From JBAXEO01 sp963789515 (lineage in GTDB: Bacteria > Actinomycetota > Coriobacteriia > Anaerosomatales > JAAXUF01): DNA of 64,000 nt. The position numbers and the translations under genes are program-made. Positions within the stretch are counted from its first letter, which is position 1; every line of letters begins with the position of its first letter. This document shows positions 46,197-55,912 of this stretch, one piece after another. Location: contig CAWBKW010000002.1 of NCBI GenBank assembly GCA_963789515.1, forward strand, positions 310,001-374,000. Reading direction: 5' to 3'. The notes under the pieces were generated by a model. It was not told the origin of the DNA. It did no database searches and saw only the letters and a list, made by a program, of their open reading frames with translations.

Positions 46197-47009
46197 ATGT
46201 CAGACGAGTTCCACGTCGCACTACCGCCGTTGCTGGAATCCTTGGGCCCGGTCGAGGTCGCGCTGATCCTCGGCTCCGGGCTCTCCGAGCTCGCCGATGC
46301 CATCGAACGGCCGACGGTGGTCCCGTTCGCCGAGATCCCCGGCTTCCCGCGTGCCGAGCGAAACGTGGTCGGCCATCGCGGCCGTCTGGTCGTGGGCGAC
46401 CTGGGCGGCAAGCGCGTCGTCGCGTTCCAGGGCAGGATCCACTGCTACCAGGGCTTCTCGGCGCGGGAGGTCTCGTTCCCGGTTCGTCTGGCGAGCGCCA
46501 TGGGTGCCGAGACGCTCGTGGTCACCAACGCGGCCGGCGGTATCGCGCCCGAACTCGCGGTCGGCGACATCGTGCTCATCAGCGACCACGTGAACCTGAT
46601 GGGCGACAACCCGCTCGTCGGCTGGCCGGGGCCCGAAGGGGGCAACCCGTTCATCCCGATGCGGGACGCCTACGACCCCGAACTGCGGCGCATCGCCGTG
46701 GAGTGCTCGGCGCAGACCGGCGTCGCACTCGTCCCCCGGGGCGTGTACCTGGGACTGCTCGGCCCGAGCTACGAGACGCCGGCCGAGGTGGCCATGTGCC
46801 GGGGGCTGGGAGCCGACGTCGTCGGGATGTCGACCGTCCCCGAAGTCATCGCCGCGCGCGCTCTCGGGATGCGCGTGCTCGGCCTCTCGCTCGTGACCAA
46901 CGCCGCTGCCGGTGTCGGGCTCGCCCACGCGGAGGTGCTTGAAACCGGCCGGCTCGCCGCCGAGGGCATGCGCGCGCTCGCACTTGCTATACTTCTGCGG
47001 TTGCCATAG
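46197..47009 (+). CDS. punA: Purine nucleoside phosphorylase
   Basis: Trimeric PNP family, 270 aa: phosphorolysis of purine nucleosides. Visible motifs are LILGSGLSELAD, phosphate-binding HRGRLVVG and GRIHCYQGFS, TNAAGGI, and the base-binding region GPSYETPAEVAMCRGLGADVVGMSTVPE...LVTNAAAG. The Asn in LVTNAAAG favours guanosine or inosine over methylthioadenosine. ATG 46197 has GAGGAGG upstream. The neighbouring ahcY and mtnA suggest it drains adenosine or inosine from the methyl cycle. Confidence 0.92.
   Translation: MSDEFHVALPPLLESLGPVEVALILGSGLSELADAIERPTVVPFAEIPGFPRAERNVVGHRGRLVVGDLGGKRVVAFQGRIHCYQGFSAREVSFPVRLASAMGAETLVVTNAAGGIAPELAVGDIVLISDHVNLMGDNPLVGWPGPEGGNPFIPMRDAYDPELRRIAVECSAQTGVALVPRGVYLGLLGPSYETPAEVAMCRGLGADVVGMSTVPEVIAARALGMRVLGLSLVTNAAAGVGLAHAEVLETGRLAAEGMRALALAILLRLP
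46988..46993 (+). promoter_or_regulatory. Extended -10 box before ahcY
   Basis: TGCTATACT near the end of punA is a good extended -10 for ahcY. A small imperfect hairpin (CCTGA-GGGA...TCCC-GG-TCAGG) follows at about 47015-47040 in the 5' leader. No clear -35. Confidence 0.4.
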
Positions 47010-47062
47010 CGGACCTGAGGGACCATATCCCGGTCAGGCCTCGAGTTGAAGAAGGAGTCACC

Positions 47063-48322
<1,260 letters not shown>

Positions 48323-48326
48323 CGCC

Positions 48327-49700
48327 ATGGCTGACGAGAACACCCCGACTTCAGGCGTCGACAACATCCCACGCACCATCTGGTGGGGCGAAGACGAGGC
48401 CACCGGCCGGCCCGCGGTCTTTCTGATCGACCAGACCCGGCTCCCGCTCCAGGGAGACGTTCTCATGTGCAACGTCGCCGAGGGCGTGTGCCTCGCAATC
48501 CAGTCACTGGGTGTGCGTGGCGCGCCCGCGCTCGGAGTGGCGGCGGCGCTTGCGCTCGCACTCTGGACCGAGAACGAGGCCGGCGACATCGAGAACACCG
48601 AGGACTACCTCACCGGACTGTCCGAGGTGGCGATGGCGGTGATCTCGACCCGGCCGACTGCGGTCAACCTCGCTTGGGGCGCGGAGCGCGTCCGCCGCGT
48701 CGCCATGGACAACATGGATCTGCCGCTCGAGGAGCTCAAGGCGCTCGTCGTACAGGAGGCCCTCAACATGGAGGCCGAGGACGAGAAGCGCAACCGGATG
48801 ATCGGCGAGCACGGGGCCGCGCTCCTGCCCGATGAGGCCAAGGTGCTCACGCACTGCAACGCCGGCTCGCTCGCCACGGCGTACTTCGGAACCGCGCTGG
48901 GCGTGATCTTCACGGCCCACGACCAGGGCAAGATCGCCCACGTCTGGGTCGACGAGACGCGGCCCGTCAACCAGGGTGGCCGGCTGACCACCTGGGAGCT
49001 CGGTTTGGCGGGCGTGCCCTTCGCGCTGATCGCCGACAGTATGGCCGGGTTCGTGATGAGCAAGGGGTGGGTCGACGCGATCATCGTCGGAGCGGACAGG
49101 ATCGCTGCCAACGGCGACACCGCCAACAAGATCGGAACGTACGCCCTGGCCGTGCTGGCCAAGCACCACGGAATCCCGTTCTACGTGGCGGCGCCGACCT
49201 CGACGATCGATCTCACCATCAACTCGGGGGAGGACATCGTCATCGAGGAGCGTGATCCGCGCGAGATGATGGGCTTCACCGTCTCGGGCACCTTCGAGCC
49301 GGACTCCTCGGACGCCAGCAAGGCGTTCGACGTGCTCACCAAAGACGGCAGCTACGACATGCAGCTCACCAAGGGCCACAAGATGGTCATCGAGCGCAAG
49401 GGCGGGGGCTACAGCTTCGACGGCTGGTTCCGCATCACCCCTCCCAACGTCCAGGTCTTCAACCCGGCATTCGATGTCACGCCCGGTGAGCTGATCACGG
49501 CCATCATCACCGAACGCGGGCCGATCCGCCCGGAGCCGAACTACGAGACCACGCTCGCTCTGATGTGCATGATGTCGGGCGGGATGCACGAGCTCACAAT
49601 CGAGGGCTTCGCGGGCGCGATGGCGTTCCCGAAAGCGAACTTCGGCGAGGACGTCCCCTTGGTCGACCCTCAGGACGAACCTGCTCCCGAAGACGCGTAA
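48327..49700 (+). CDS. mtnA: Methylthioribose-1-phosphate isomerase, enlarged form
   Basis: Isomerises 5-methylthioribose 1-phosphate to the ribulose form in methionine salvage. Core motifs are complete: RGAPALGVAAA, LTHCNAGSLAT, VDETRPVNQGGRLTTWEL, VGADRIAANGDTANKIGTY, PTSTIDLTINSGEDIVIEERDP and NPAFDVTPGELITAIITE. At 457 aa it is about 100 longer than usual. The extra sequence is an insert of about 55 residues between EERDPREM and NPAFDVTP and an acidic tail after the normal end. No other salvage genes are next to it. Some MtnA-like proteins are ribose-1,5-bisphosphate isomerases, but the cysteine and Asp motifs fit MtnA. Confidence 0.88.
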   Translation: MADENTPTSGVDNIPRTIWWGEDEATGRPAVFLIDQTRLPLQGDVLMCNVAEGVCLAIQSLGVRGAPALGVAAALALALWTENEAGDIENTEDYLTGLSEVAMAVISTRPTAVNLAWGAERVRRVAMDNMDLPLEELKALVVQEALNMEAEDEKRNRMIGEHGAALLPDEAKVLTHCNAGSLATAYFGTALGVIFTAHDQGKIAHVWVDETRPVNQGGRLTTWELGLAGVPFALIADSMAGFVMSKGWVDAIIVGADRIAANGDTANKIGTYALAVLAKHHGIPFYVAAPTSTIDLTINSGEDIVIEERDPREMMGFTVSGTFEPDSSDASKAFDVLTKDGSYDMQLTKGHKMVIERKGGGYSFDGWFRITPPNVQVFNPAFDVTPGELITAIITERGPIRPEPNYETTLALMCMMSGGMHELTIEGFAGAMAFPKANFGEDVPLVDPQDEPAPEDA

Positions 49701-49709
49701 TCCGCACGG

Positions 49710-50630
49710 ATGAGCGCCGCTGCCCTCGCGTCCACGATTCTGACCTTCACGGCCATCGTCGGCGTGGGGGCGGCACTTCGCGCGTCCGGCATTCTTCGCC
49801 GAGAAGACGCTCGGCCCATCAACGCCATCATCATCTACGTCGGGCTCCCCGCCTTCATCTTCAACGCAGTGCACGGGGCGACTCTGAGAGTCGACCTGTG
49901 GCGCGTGGTGCTCATCGCCTGGATGGTCTTCGGCGTCATGCTCCTGCTCGGCTGGCTGGCGGCCCGTGTCCTCAGGCTCCCGGCCGAGATAGCCGGCGGC
50001 TTCATCGTCGCGACGGCGTTGGGCAACACCGGCTACATCGGGTATCCCGTCACGGAGGCGTTCCTCGGCAAGGGCAGCCTGCCGCAGGCCATCTTCTACG
50101 ACGTCTTCGGCACGGTGTGCGCCCTCGCGCTGGTCGGCTTGCTGGTCGCGCAGCACTACGGGACCAATGCCGAGGCACGCATCAATCCGCTCCGCGAGCT
50201 GTTCACCTTCCCCGCGGTCATCGCGCTGCTGGTCGCCCTGCTCCTGCGCTCGGTTGCGATTCCGAGTCTGGTAAGCGACGGGTTAGGACTGCTTGCGAGC
50301 ATGGTGGCGCCGCTGATCATGCTCTCGGTCGGCCTTTCGCTTCGTGCGAGCACCATGGTCACGCAGCGAACCCCTCTCGCGGTGCTCTCGGTGCTGCGTC
50401 TGATCGTGGCCCCGGTCATTGCGATCGGCTTGGGATGGCTGCTCTTCGGCACAGCCGACACGGCAGTGCGCGTGCTCGCTCTCGAGGCCGGCATGCCGGC
50501 GATGATGCTCACGCTTGTGGTGGGCGAGCGGTTCGGACTGGACACCGACTTCATCGCGTCGGCGATCTTCGTGACCACCGCGGCCTCGGCCGTGACGCTT
50601 CCGCTCCTGCAGCTGGTGGCGTTTCGCTAG
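49710..50630 (+). CDS. AEC family transporter (auxin efflux carrier type)
   Basis: 306-aa integral membrane protein with about ten TM helices arranged as two five-helix halves. NAIIIYVGLPAFIFNAVHGA, ATALGNTGYIGYPV and EAGMPAMMLTLVVGERFGLDTDFIA are characteristic of the AEC/malonate-carrier family. Substrate unknown; bacterial members carry organic acids. It begins 10 bp after mtnA, so it may export or import a related metabolite. Confidence 0.88.
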   Translation: MSAAALASTILTFTAIVGVGAALRASGILRREDARPINAIIIYVGLPAFIFNAVHGATLRVDLWRVVLIAWMVFGVMLLLGWLAARVLRLPAEIAGGFIVATALGNTGYIGYPVTEAFLGKGSLPQAIFYDVFGTVCALALVGLLVAQHYGTNAEARINPLRELFTFPAVIALLVALLLRSVAIPSLVSDGLGLLASMVAPLIMLSVGLSLRASTMVTQRTPLAVLSVLRLIVAPVIAIGLGWLLFGTADTAVRVLALEAGMPAMMLTLVVGERFGLDTDFIASAIFVTTAASAVTLPLLQLVAFR

Positions 50631-50676
50631 GAGCCGCCCGGGACTCTCGGCGACCCTCGGGCGTGAGAGGGGAGCC

Positions 50677-51352
50677 ATGCGACTCATCGAGGGCCTTGCC
50701 GAACTCGTGTTTCCCACCCGATGTGCCGGATGTGAGCTGCCCGGCGCCGTGCTCTGCGATCGATGCCGGGACGAATTGCCGCGGGTGAACCCCGCCGGTG
50801 CCTGCCTGCGTTGCGGCGCGCCCTTCGGCTATCTCGTGTGCACCGAGTGCTGGTCGCGCGAGTGGGCGTTCGAGGCCGCCGTGGCCGTCGGGTCGCTTGA
50901 GGCGCCGCTCGCGAGAGCCGTGGTGCTCCACAAGGACGCGGGTGAGAGACGCCTCGGGGAGGTGTTCGGGCGGCTGCTCGCCGAGCAGGTGGACGCGGCA
51001 TGGCCGGGCTGGGCGCAGAGCGTGGCGTACGTCCCCGCAACGCGCGCCGCACTGCGACGCCGCGGCTTCGACCACGGGCGCGCGATCGCGCTCACGGTCG
51101 CAGCCGAGCTCGATCTCCCGCTCGCCGATGCGCTGCAGCGCTCTGCGGCCCGCGACCAGCGCGCGCTGGGGCGGTCCGAGCGTGCAGCCAACGTCGCGGG
51201 CACCTTTCGCGTCGCCGCGGCGTGTGCCCGAGCGGGTCGTGCTGTGCGACGACGTATTCACGACCGGAGCTACGCTCGATGCGGCCGCGGCCGCGCTGCT
51301 CTCGGCAGGGGCCGACGCCGTTCGCGTTGCAGCGGTAGCGCGCGCTTGGTGA
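50677..51352 (+). CDS. comF: ComF family phosphoribosyltransferase-like protein (one frame break)
   Basis: About 224 aa. The N-terminal zinc ribbon has CAGCELPGAVLCDRC and CLRCGAPFGYLVCTEC, followed by a PRTase-fold domain with PRPP-loop CDDVFTTGATLDAAA. In transformable bacteria ComF takes part in DNA uptake. The break at 51222-51223 reads GC[G/T]GTG, both wobble bases of an Ala codon; repair gives RVAAAVPERVVLCDDV. In many Firmicutes and actinobacteria comF lies just upstream of the raiA RNA and hpf, as here. Confidence 0.9.
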
Positions 51353-51389
51353 AGCGCTGAGGAGGGGAGCCGACGCGCCGCCCCGTGAT

Positions 51390-51395
51390 AGAATC
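51390..51395 (+). promoter_or_regulatory. -10 box for the structured RNA
   Basis: TAGAAT 38 bp after comF; transcription would begin near 51402. No convincing -35. Confidence 0.45.
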
Positions 51396-51400
51396 TTCCT

Positions 51401-51625
51401 CGCTCCCGCTCGGGTCTGTGGTTGCGGGCGCGAGAGCGCCTTAGTCCATGGTAGACGCGGCCGAAAGGATCCACGTAAGCCGGCGGACTCGTCCGTCGCG
51501 CGAGCATGGCGCGTCTTAGGGGTAAGTCGTACCGTCCGATGAAAGCCGCATACCGCGGCTTCGGGCGAGAGGGCCGGTAGTGAGATCGCATCAAGCGGAA
51601 GCCCCCGTATGCGAGTGTGGGGTCA
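51401..51625 (+). ncRNA. Structured RNA, probably raiA-type
   Basis: This 325-bp gap has no ORF but is dense in hairpins: GGCGC-GAGA-GCGCC, CGGAC/GTCCG, CGCGC/GCGCG, AAGCCGC/GCGGCTT and CCCCC/GGGG near the end, separated by unpaired purine-rich segments (CGAAAGGATC, GGGGTAAGTC, GATGAAAGCC). The raiA RNA class is known from Firmicutes and Actinobacteria, lying downstream of comF and upstream of raiA/hpf. Here comF is directly upstream and hpf 4 kb downstream, behind an amino-acid transporter. The assignment rests on context and structure, not on a covariance match. Ends are approximate. Confidence 0.6.
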
Positions 51626-51679
51626 AAGACCAGGTCAGCCGGGCGGGAGCGCCCACGATCGCCGAGGGGATCGGGCAGT

Positions 51680-52558
51680 ATGAGAGACCGCTCGCAGACG
51701 CACGCCACGTTCGTCGCCTCGTGCGCCCTGCTCGCAGCCTGCCTGCTCGGTTTGGTGGGATGCAGCGCGGCGCCGTCGGCGAAACTCGAGCCCAAAGTCG
51801 CCCCGCCTGCGATCAAAGAGGCCAAGACCCTGAAGATAGGGGTGGACCTGTCGTATCCACCGTTCGCGGGGACCGACGCCGGCAAGCAGGCCGGAATCGA
51901 CCTCGATGCCGGGGCAGCGCTTGCGAGCAGGCTCGGGCTGACCACGACCTTCGTCGACGTGAAGCCCTCTGAGGCCGCGACCGCACTGGCTGAGGGCAAG
52001 GCCGACGTGGTCTTCTCGGTCCCCTACGGTGAGGAGTCCCTGTCTCGGATGTCTCTCGCGGGGTCGTACCTCTCCGACGGTCCGGCGTTCTTCATCGCGA
52101 CGGAGAGCACGGCAGCCGTGGTTCCCTCGATGACACTCGACGCTCTCCCAGCCATCAAGATCGGCGCGCAGGAAGGGTCGCCGGCGTTCTGGCGGCTTGA
52201 GACGGAGTTCGGTGCCGAGAGCCTGGTGGGCTATCCGACGCTGCGGGACGCTCTCAACGGCGTGCGCGTCGGCGAAGTCCGAGTCGCGGCGGGTGACGCG
52301 CTCGTCGCCGGGTACATCATCCGCGACATGCCGACCGTCCACTTCGCCGGGCAGCTCGAGCCGGCGGTTCCGCTCGGAGTCGCCGTGGCACTCGACAACG
52401 TTGCCTTGGGCGACGCCGTGCGCAACGCGCTGGACTCGCTGGCGGCGGACGGTGTGCTCGATGCCATCCGGGCGAAGTGGGTCGGCTCGCTGCCCAAGCT
52501 CAAGCTCCCGGAGAGCGCGGACTCGAGTTCGTCCACGGAGACCAGCGCTACCCCCTAG
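51680..52558 (+). CDS. Solute-binding lipoprotein, family 3
   Basis: 292-aa extracytoplasmic binding protein. Signal peptide with lipobox LVGC (Cys at about 27), then a Bac_3 domain: KTLKIGVDLSYPPFAG, AALASRLGLTTTFVDV, KADVVFSVPYGEESLSRM. Binding residues differ from the second binding protein at 52764, so its ligand may differ. ATG 51680 after CGAGGGG. The Ser/Thr-rich C-terminal tail is unusual. It stands alone between the RNA and the ABC operon and could share the permease. Confidence 0.82.
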   Translation: MRDRSQTHATFVASCALLAACLLGLVGCSAAPSAKLEPKVAPPAIKEAKTLKIGVDLSYPPFAGTDAGKQAGIDLDAGAALASRLGLTTTFVDVKPSEAATALAEGKADVVFSVPYGEESLSRMSLAGSYLSDGPAFFIATESTAAVVPSMTLDALPAIKIGAQEGSPAFWRLETEFGAESLVGYPTLRDALNGVRVGEVRVAAGDALVAGYIIRDMPTVHFAGQLEPAVPLGVAVALDNVALGDAVRNALDSLAADGVLDAIRAKWVGSLPKLKLPESADSSSSTETSATP

Positions 52559-52575
52559 CTGCGGCGGGCAAATTC

Positions 52576-52693
52576 TGTATCGCATACATCGGTTGGCGTT
52601 CGTGCTTGGACGAGCATTCTGCATACACAAGCGCCTGCACTGGATACGATGAAACGCGCTCGCACGCTTGCAGAAGCGGTGTATCATTATGCA
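52576..52693 (+). promoter_or_regulatory. Candidate ArgR-type operator region
   Basis: TGTAT-CATT-ATGCA (52680-52693) fits the TGNAT-N4-ATNCA core of ARG boxes. A perfect dyad TGTAT-CGC-ATACA lies at 52576-52588, with further ATACA/ATACG half-sites between. The region precedes an amino-acid ABC transporter. Spacing of the first dyad (N3) is not that of a standard ARG box, so this is tentative. Confidence 0.4.
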
Positions 52694-52708
52694 CTGTAGT
52701 TAACTGGA

Positions 52709-52732
52709 GCGTCGGCACCACGGTGCCGACGC
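52709..52732 (+). promoter_or_regulatory. Leader hairpin before the amino-acid binding protein
   Basis: GCGTCGGCAC and GTGCCGACGC pair perfectly around CACG, ending 31 bp before the ATG. It may stabilise the mRNA or act as an attenuator. Confidence 0.45.
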
Positions 52733-52763
52733 GGGGGCAAGTCGGAAACGACGAGGAGGAACG

Positions 52764-53611
52764 ATGCAGAAGGCTCGCAGAATCACAGCGCTGCTGCTCG
52801 CTCTGGCCATGGTTGTCGCGGTTGTGGCAATCGCTGGCTGTGGCGGGACCAAGACAGAGACCACCACGACCACCGAGAAGCCGGTGTCGAACGGCAAACT
52901 GGTCAAAGAGGGCGTGCTCACGGTCGGCTCGGACACGGCGTTCCCGCCGTTCGAGTCGATGAACGGTTCGGTTGCCGAGGGCTTCGACGTCGATCTGGCG
53001 AATGCGCTCGCCAAGGAGATGGGCCTGACGGTCAACTTCACCAGCCAGACGTTCGACACGCTCATCCCGCAGCTCAAGGCCGGCGGCACGTTCGACGTCA
53101 TCATGTCGGGCATGACGATCACGGATGACCGCAAGAAGGAGATCACCTTCTCGACGCCCTACATCGACTCCAACCAGTCGATCGCCGTCGTGACCGGCAA
53201 GTTCCCCAAGGTCGACGGCAACGACGCTGCCGCCATCAACACCATGTTCACGGGCAAGATCATCGGCGTGCAGTCCGGTACCACCGGCCAGGCATGGGCC
53301 ACCGAGAACATCAAGGGCGCCAAGCAGATCGTGCCGTTCAGCGACACGCTCTCCGCCTTCTCGGCTCTCAACGCCGGCAAGGTCGACGCGGTCGTCAACG
53401 ACCTGCCTGTCTCCGCGTACCTGGTCAACACCTCGTACAAGGGCAACGAGCTCATCAGCGAGATCCCGACCGGTGAGCAGTACGGCATCGGTATCGCGAG
53501 GACAACACCGACCTGATCGCCGCCATCAATGCCGCCTTCGACAAGGTCAAGGCGTCCGGCGAGTACAACAAGATCTACCAGAAGTGGTTCGGTGTCGAGC
53601 CGGCGAAGTAG
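52764..53611 (+). CDS. Amino-acid ABC transporter substrate-binding lipoprotein (one frame break)
   Basis: About 282 aa. Signal peptide with lipobox IAGC, Thr/Glu linker, then family-3 binding domain: GVLTVGSDTAFPPFESMNG, GFDVDLANALAKEMGL, FDVIMSGMTITDDRKKEI, FSTPYIDSNQSIAVV. These residues resemble polar and basic amino-acid binders. One base is missing after 53497, at the wobble position of an Ala codon (GC[-]GAG); restoring it gives GIGIAEDNTDLIAAINAAFDKVK and a stop at 53609-53611. It is followed by the permease and ATPase. Confidence 0.9.
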
Positions 53612-53665
53612 GCTCTCGACAGAAGACGCCGAGGAGTATGATCGGCGCCGCTAAGCAGTGATTGC

Positions 53666-53693
53666 GAGGCCCCCGGCGCCCGCCGGGGGCCTC
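53666..53693 (+). terminator. Hairpin between binding protein and permease genes
   Basis: GAGGCCCCCGGCG and CGCCGGGGGCCTC form a 13-bp perfect stem with a two-base loop. It probably lowers expression of permease and ATPase relative to the binding protein, or ends the first transcript. Confidence 0.7.
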
Positions 53694-53715
53694 CCCTATC
53701 AGTCAGGTGTGAACG

Positions 53716-55075
53716 ATGCGGACGAAGACGGGGACAGGGCGGCTCAGGGCGAGGTTCGCGGTTCTCTTGGCGCTCATGCTCGCCGTGGCGGTGTTCGCGC
53801 CAGCCATCGCCGGGGCGCTCAGCGTCAACCAGGCGAGCCTGCGGCCCAACGGGTTCGCCGGGCAGGACACCTACGGCGGCAAGCCGACGAGACTGACCTG
53901 GCAGGCGAGCCTGAAGGCAGGGCGATCCGAGCATACAGGGACTGACGCTCAAGCTTCCCGAGGGCACCGACCTGTCGAAGGCGAAGATCCAGGTCATCAC
54001 GCTCAAGGGGCTTGACGCGCGGCGCGGTATCGGCTCGTGCAGTGGTCGAGGGGACCAACATCGTGCTGGCCTTCGCTCCCGTCGCTCGATCCCCCGGGCA
54101 GCATCCGCGTGACGGTCGAGAACCTCGTGTTCCCTCCGAGGGTGGCACCTACACGATCCGTGGCGACTGCCAGGACGTCCGAGGGGGTCGTGCCGATCCC
54201 CTCGACAGCCGAGGACTTCGTGGTCAAGAAGATGACCCTTCCGGAACGCATCATCTTCTGGCTCGACCAGCAGCCGTGGGTCGCCGCATGGAACTCGGTG
54301 AACTTTCCTGAACATGTTCTTCAAGCCGCAGCTCATCGTGGCGAGCCTGTTCATCGAGTTCCGGGGATGGATCGTATCCTTGCTGTTGGTGGCGATCGGC
54401 TTCCCCGTGGCCATTCCCATCGGTCTGGGGCTCGCGTTCGCGAAGATGTCGAAGATCGCGCCCGTGCGATGGATCTCGTCGTTCTACGTCAACGTCATCC
54501 GAGGCACTCCGCTCTTCCTGCAGATCTACATCGCGTTCTTCGGACTGCCGCTCATCGGCATCCAGGCGAACAAGTACGTTCTGGGCATCATCGTGCTCGC
54601 GCTGAACTCCTCGGCGTACCTTGCTGAGGTCTTCAGGGCCGGTATCCAGTCGATCTCACGTGGCCAGTTCGAGGCGGCGTCCTCGCTCGGCATGAACTAC
54701 GCGCAGGCGATGCAGTACGTGATCATCCCGCAGACGGTGAAGCGTATTCTGCCGACGGCGACCTCGGAGTTCATCCTGCTGTACAAGGACACGGCGCTCC
54801 TGTCGGCCGTGGGCGTGTTCGAGCTGATGATGTACTCAAAGAACCTGACAGCCATCACGGGCAACATCACGCCGTACGTGGTGGCGGCGTTCTTCTACCT
54901 GATCGTCACGACTCCGCTCATCCGCTACGTGCAGACGCTCGAGCTGCGTCTGGCGATTTCTGAGGGAGGCGCCACGGCTCCGCCGAAGAAGCAGCGCCGA
55001 TGGCCCTGGAAGCCTGCGGCAGCCGGTCCCGCGACGACCCTGCAGGCGTCAGCCGCAGAACACGAGTCGAGGTAA
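53716..55075 (+). CDS. Amino-acid ABC transporter permease with exported N-terminal domain (six frame breaks)
   Basis: After correction, one protein of about 450 aa. An N-terminal signal-anchor (AVLLALMLAVAVFAPAIAGA) is followed by a beta-rich extracytoplasmic domain of about 150 residues (LTLKLPEGTDLSKAKIQVI, VVEGTNIVLAF, GSIRVTVENLVFPPEGGTY). Then come a helix and a HisM/GlnP-type permease with EAA loop SSLGMNYAQAMQYVIIPQ. Breaks: doublets at 53922-53923 GG[G/C], 54037-54038 TC[G/T], 54080-54081 CC[C/G], 54182-54183 CG[A/G], 54306-54307 TT[T/C], and a lost wobble base after 54137 (CC[-]GAG). Without repair only the permease part (54314-55075) is seen. The N-terminal domain is not normal for this transporter family. 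Confidence 0.85.
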
Positions 55076-55078
55076 CCC

Positions 55079-55813
55079 ATGGCAGACGCGATCGTACGCA
55101 TTCAGGGACTGGTGAAGTCCTTCGGCTCGCTTGAGGTGCTCAAGGGCGTGGACCTCGAGGTCGAAAAGGGCGAGGTGGTGGTCGTCCTCGGGCCGTCCGG
55201 ATCGGGCAAGTCGACGATGCTTCGCTGCATCAACCGGCTCGAAGAGGCCTCCGGCGGCAAGATATTCTTCGAGGACACCGAGATCACCGACCCCAAGACC
55301 GACATCAACAAGCTGCGCGAGAAGATCGGCATGGTGTTCCAGCAGTTCAACCTGTTCCCGCACCTGACCGCCAAGGGCAACGTGATGCTGGCCCAGCAGC
55401 GGGTCATGGGACGCTCGAAGTCCGAGGCCGATCGAATCGCGGTGGAGCAGCTGACGAAGGTCGGGCTCGGAGACAAGGTCGACTACTTCCCGGCGCAACT
55501 CTCCGGTGGCCAGCAGCAGCGCGTCGCCATGGCGCGCGCGCTGGCGATGGACCCGCACGTGATGCTCTTCGACGAGGCGACCTCGGCGCTCGACCCCGAG
55601 CTGGTCCGTGGCGTACTCGACGTCATGAAGCAGCTCGCGAAGGGCGGCATGACGATGATCGTCGTGACGCACGAGATGGGTTTCGCCCGCGACGTTGCCG
55701 ATCGCGCCGTGTTCATGGACGAGGGCGTTGTCCACGAGCAGGGCACGCCCGAGGAGGTATTCGACCACCCCCAGAGCGAGCGCACCAAGGATTTCCTGGG
55801 GCACATCACCTAG
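55079..55813 (+). CDS. Amino-acid ABC transporter ATP-binding protein
   Basis: 244-aa GlnQ/ArtP-type ATPase. Walker A GPSGSGKST, Q-loop MVFQQFNLFPHLTA, signature LSGGQQQRVAMARAL, Walker B VMLFDEATSALDPE and H-loop VVTHEMGFARDVADR are complete. It begins 3 bp after the permease. The SGGQQQR and PHLTA forms are typical of polar amino-acid importers. Confidence 0.96.
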   Translation: MADAIVRIQGLVKSFGSLEVLKGVDLEVEKGEVVVVLGPSGSGKSTMLRCINRLEEASGGKIFFEDTEITDPKTDINKLREKIGMVFQQFNLFPHLTAKGNVMLAQQRVMGRSKSEADRIAVEQLTKVGLGDKVDYFPAQLSGGQQQRVAMARALAMDPHVMLFDEATSALDPELVRGVLDVMKQLAKGGMTMIVVTHEMGFARDVADRAVFMDEGVVHEQGTPEEVFDHPQSERTKDFLGHIT

Positions 55814-55912
55814 CCCACACGGTTTTCACACAGCCGATACCCATCATCGCGTCAGCAAGGCGCGGCGACGGGTATCTTCTGTATACGCCCCGAAAGCAAA
55901 GGGAGGTTCGCG

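Noticed and set aside
47010..47062. SAH riboswitch before ahcY
   Set aside because: The leader is only about 50 nt, with one small imperfect hairpin and none of the conserved SAH-riboswitch core.
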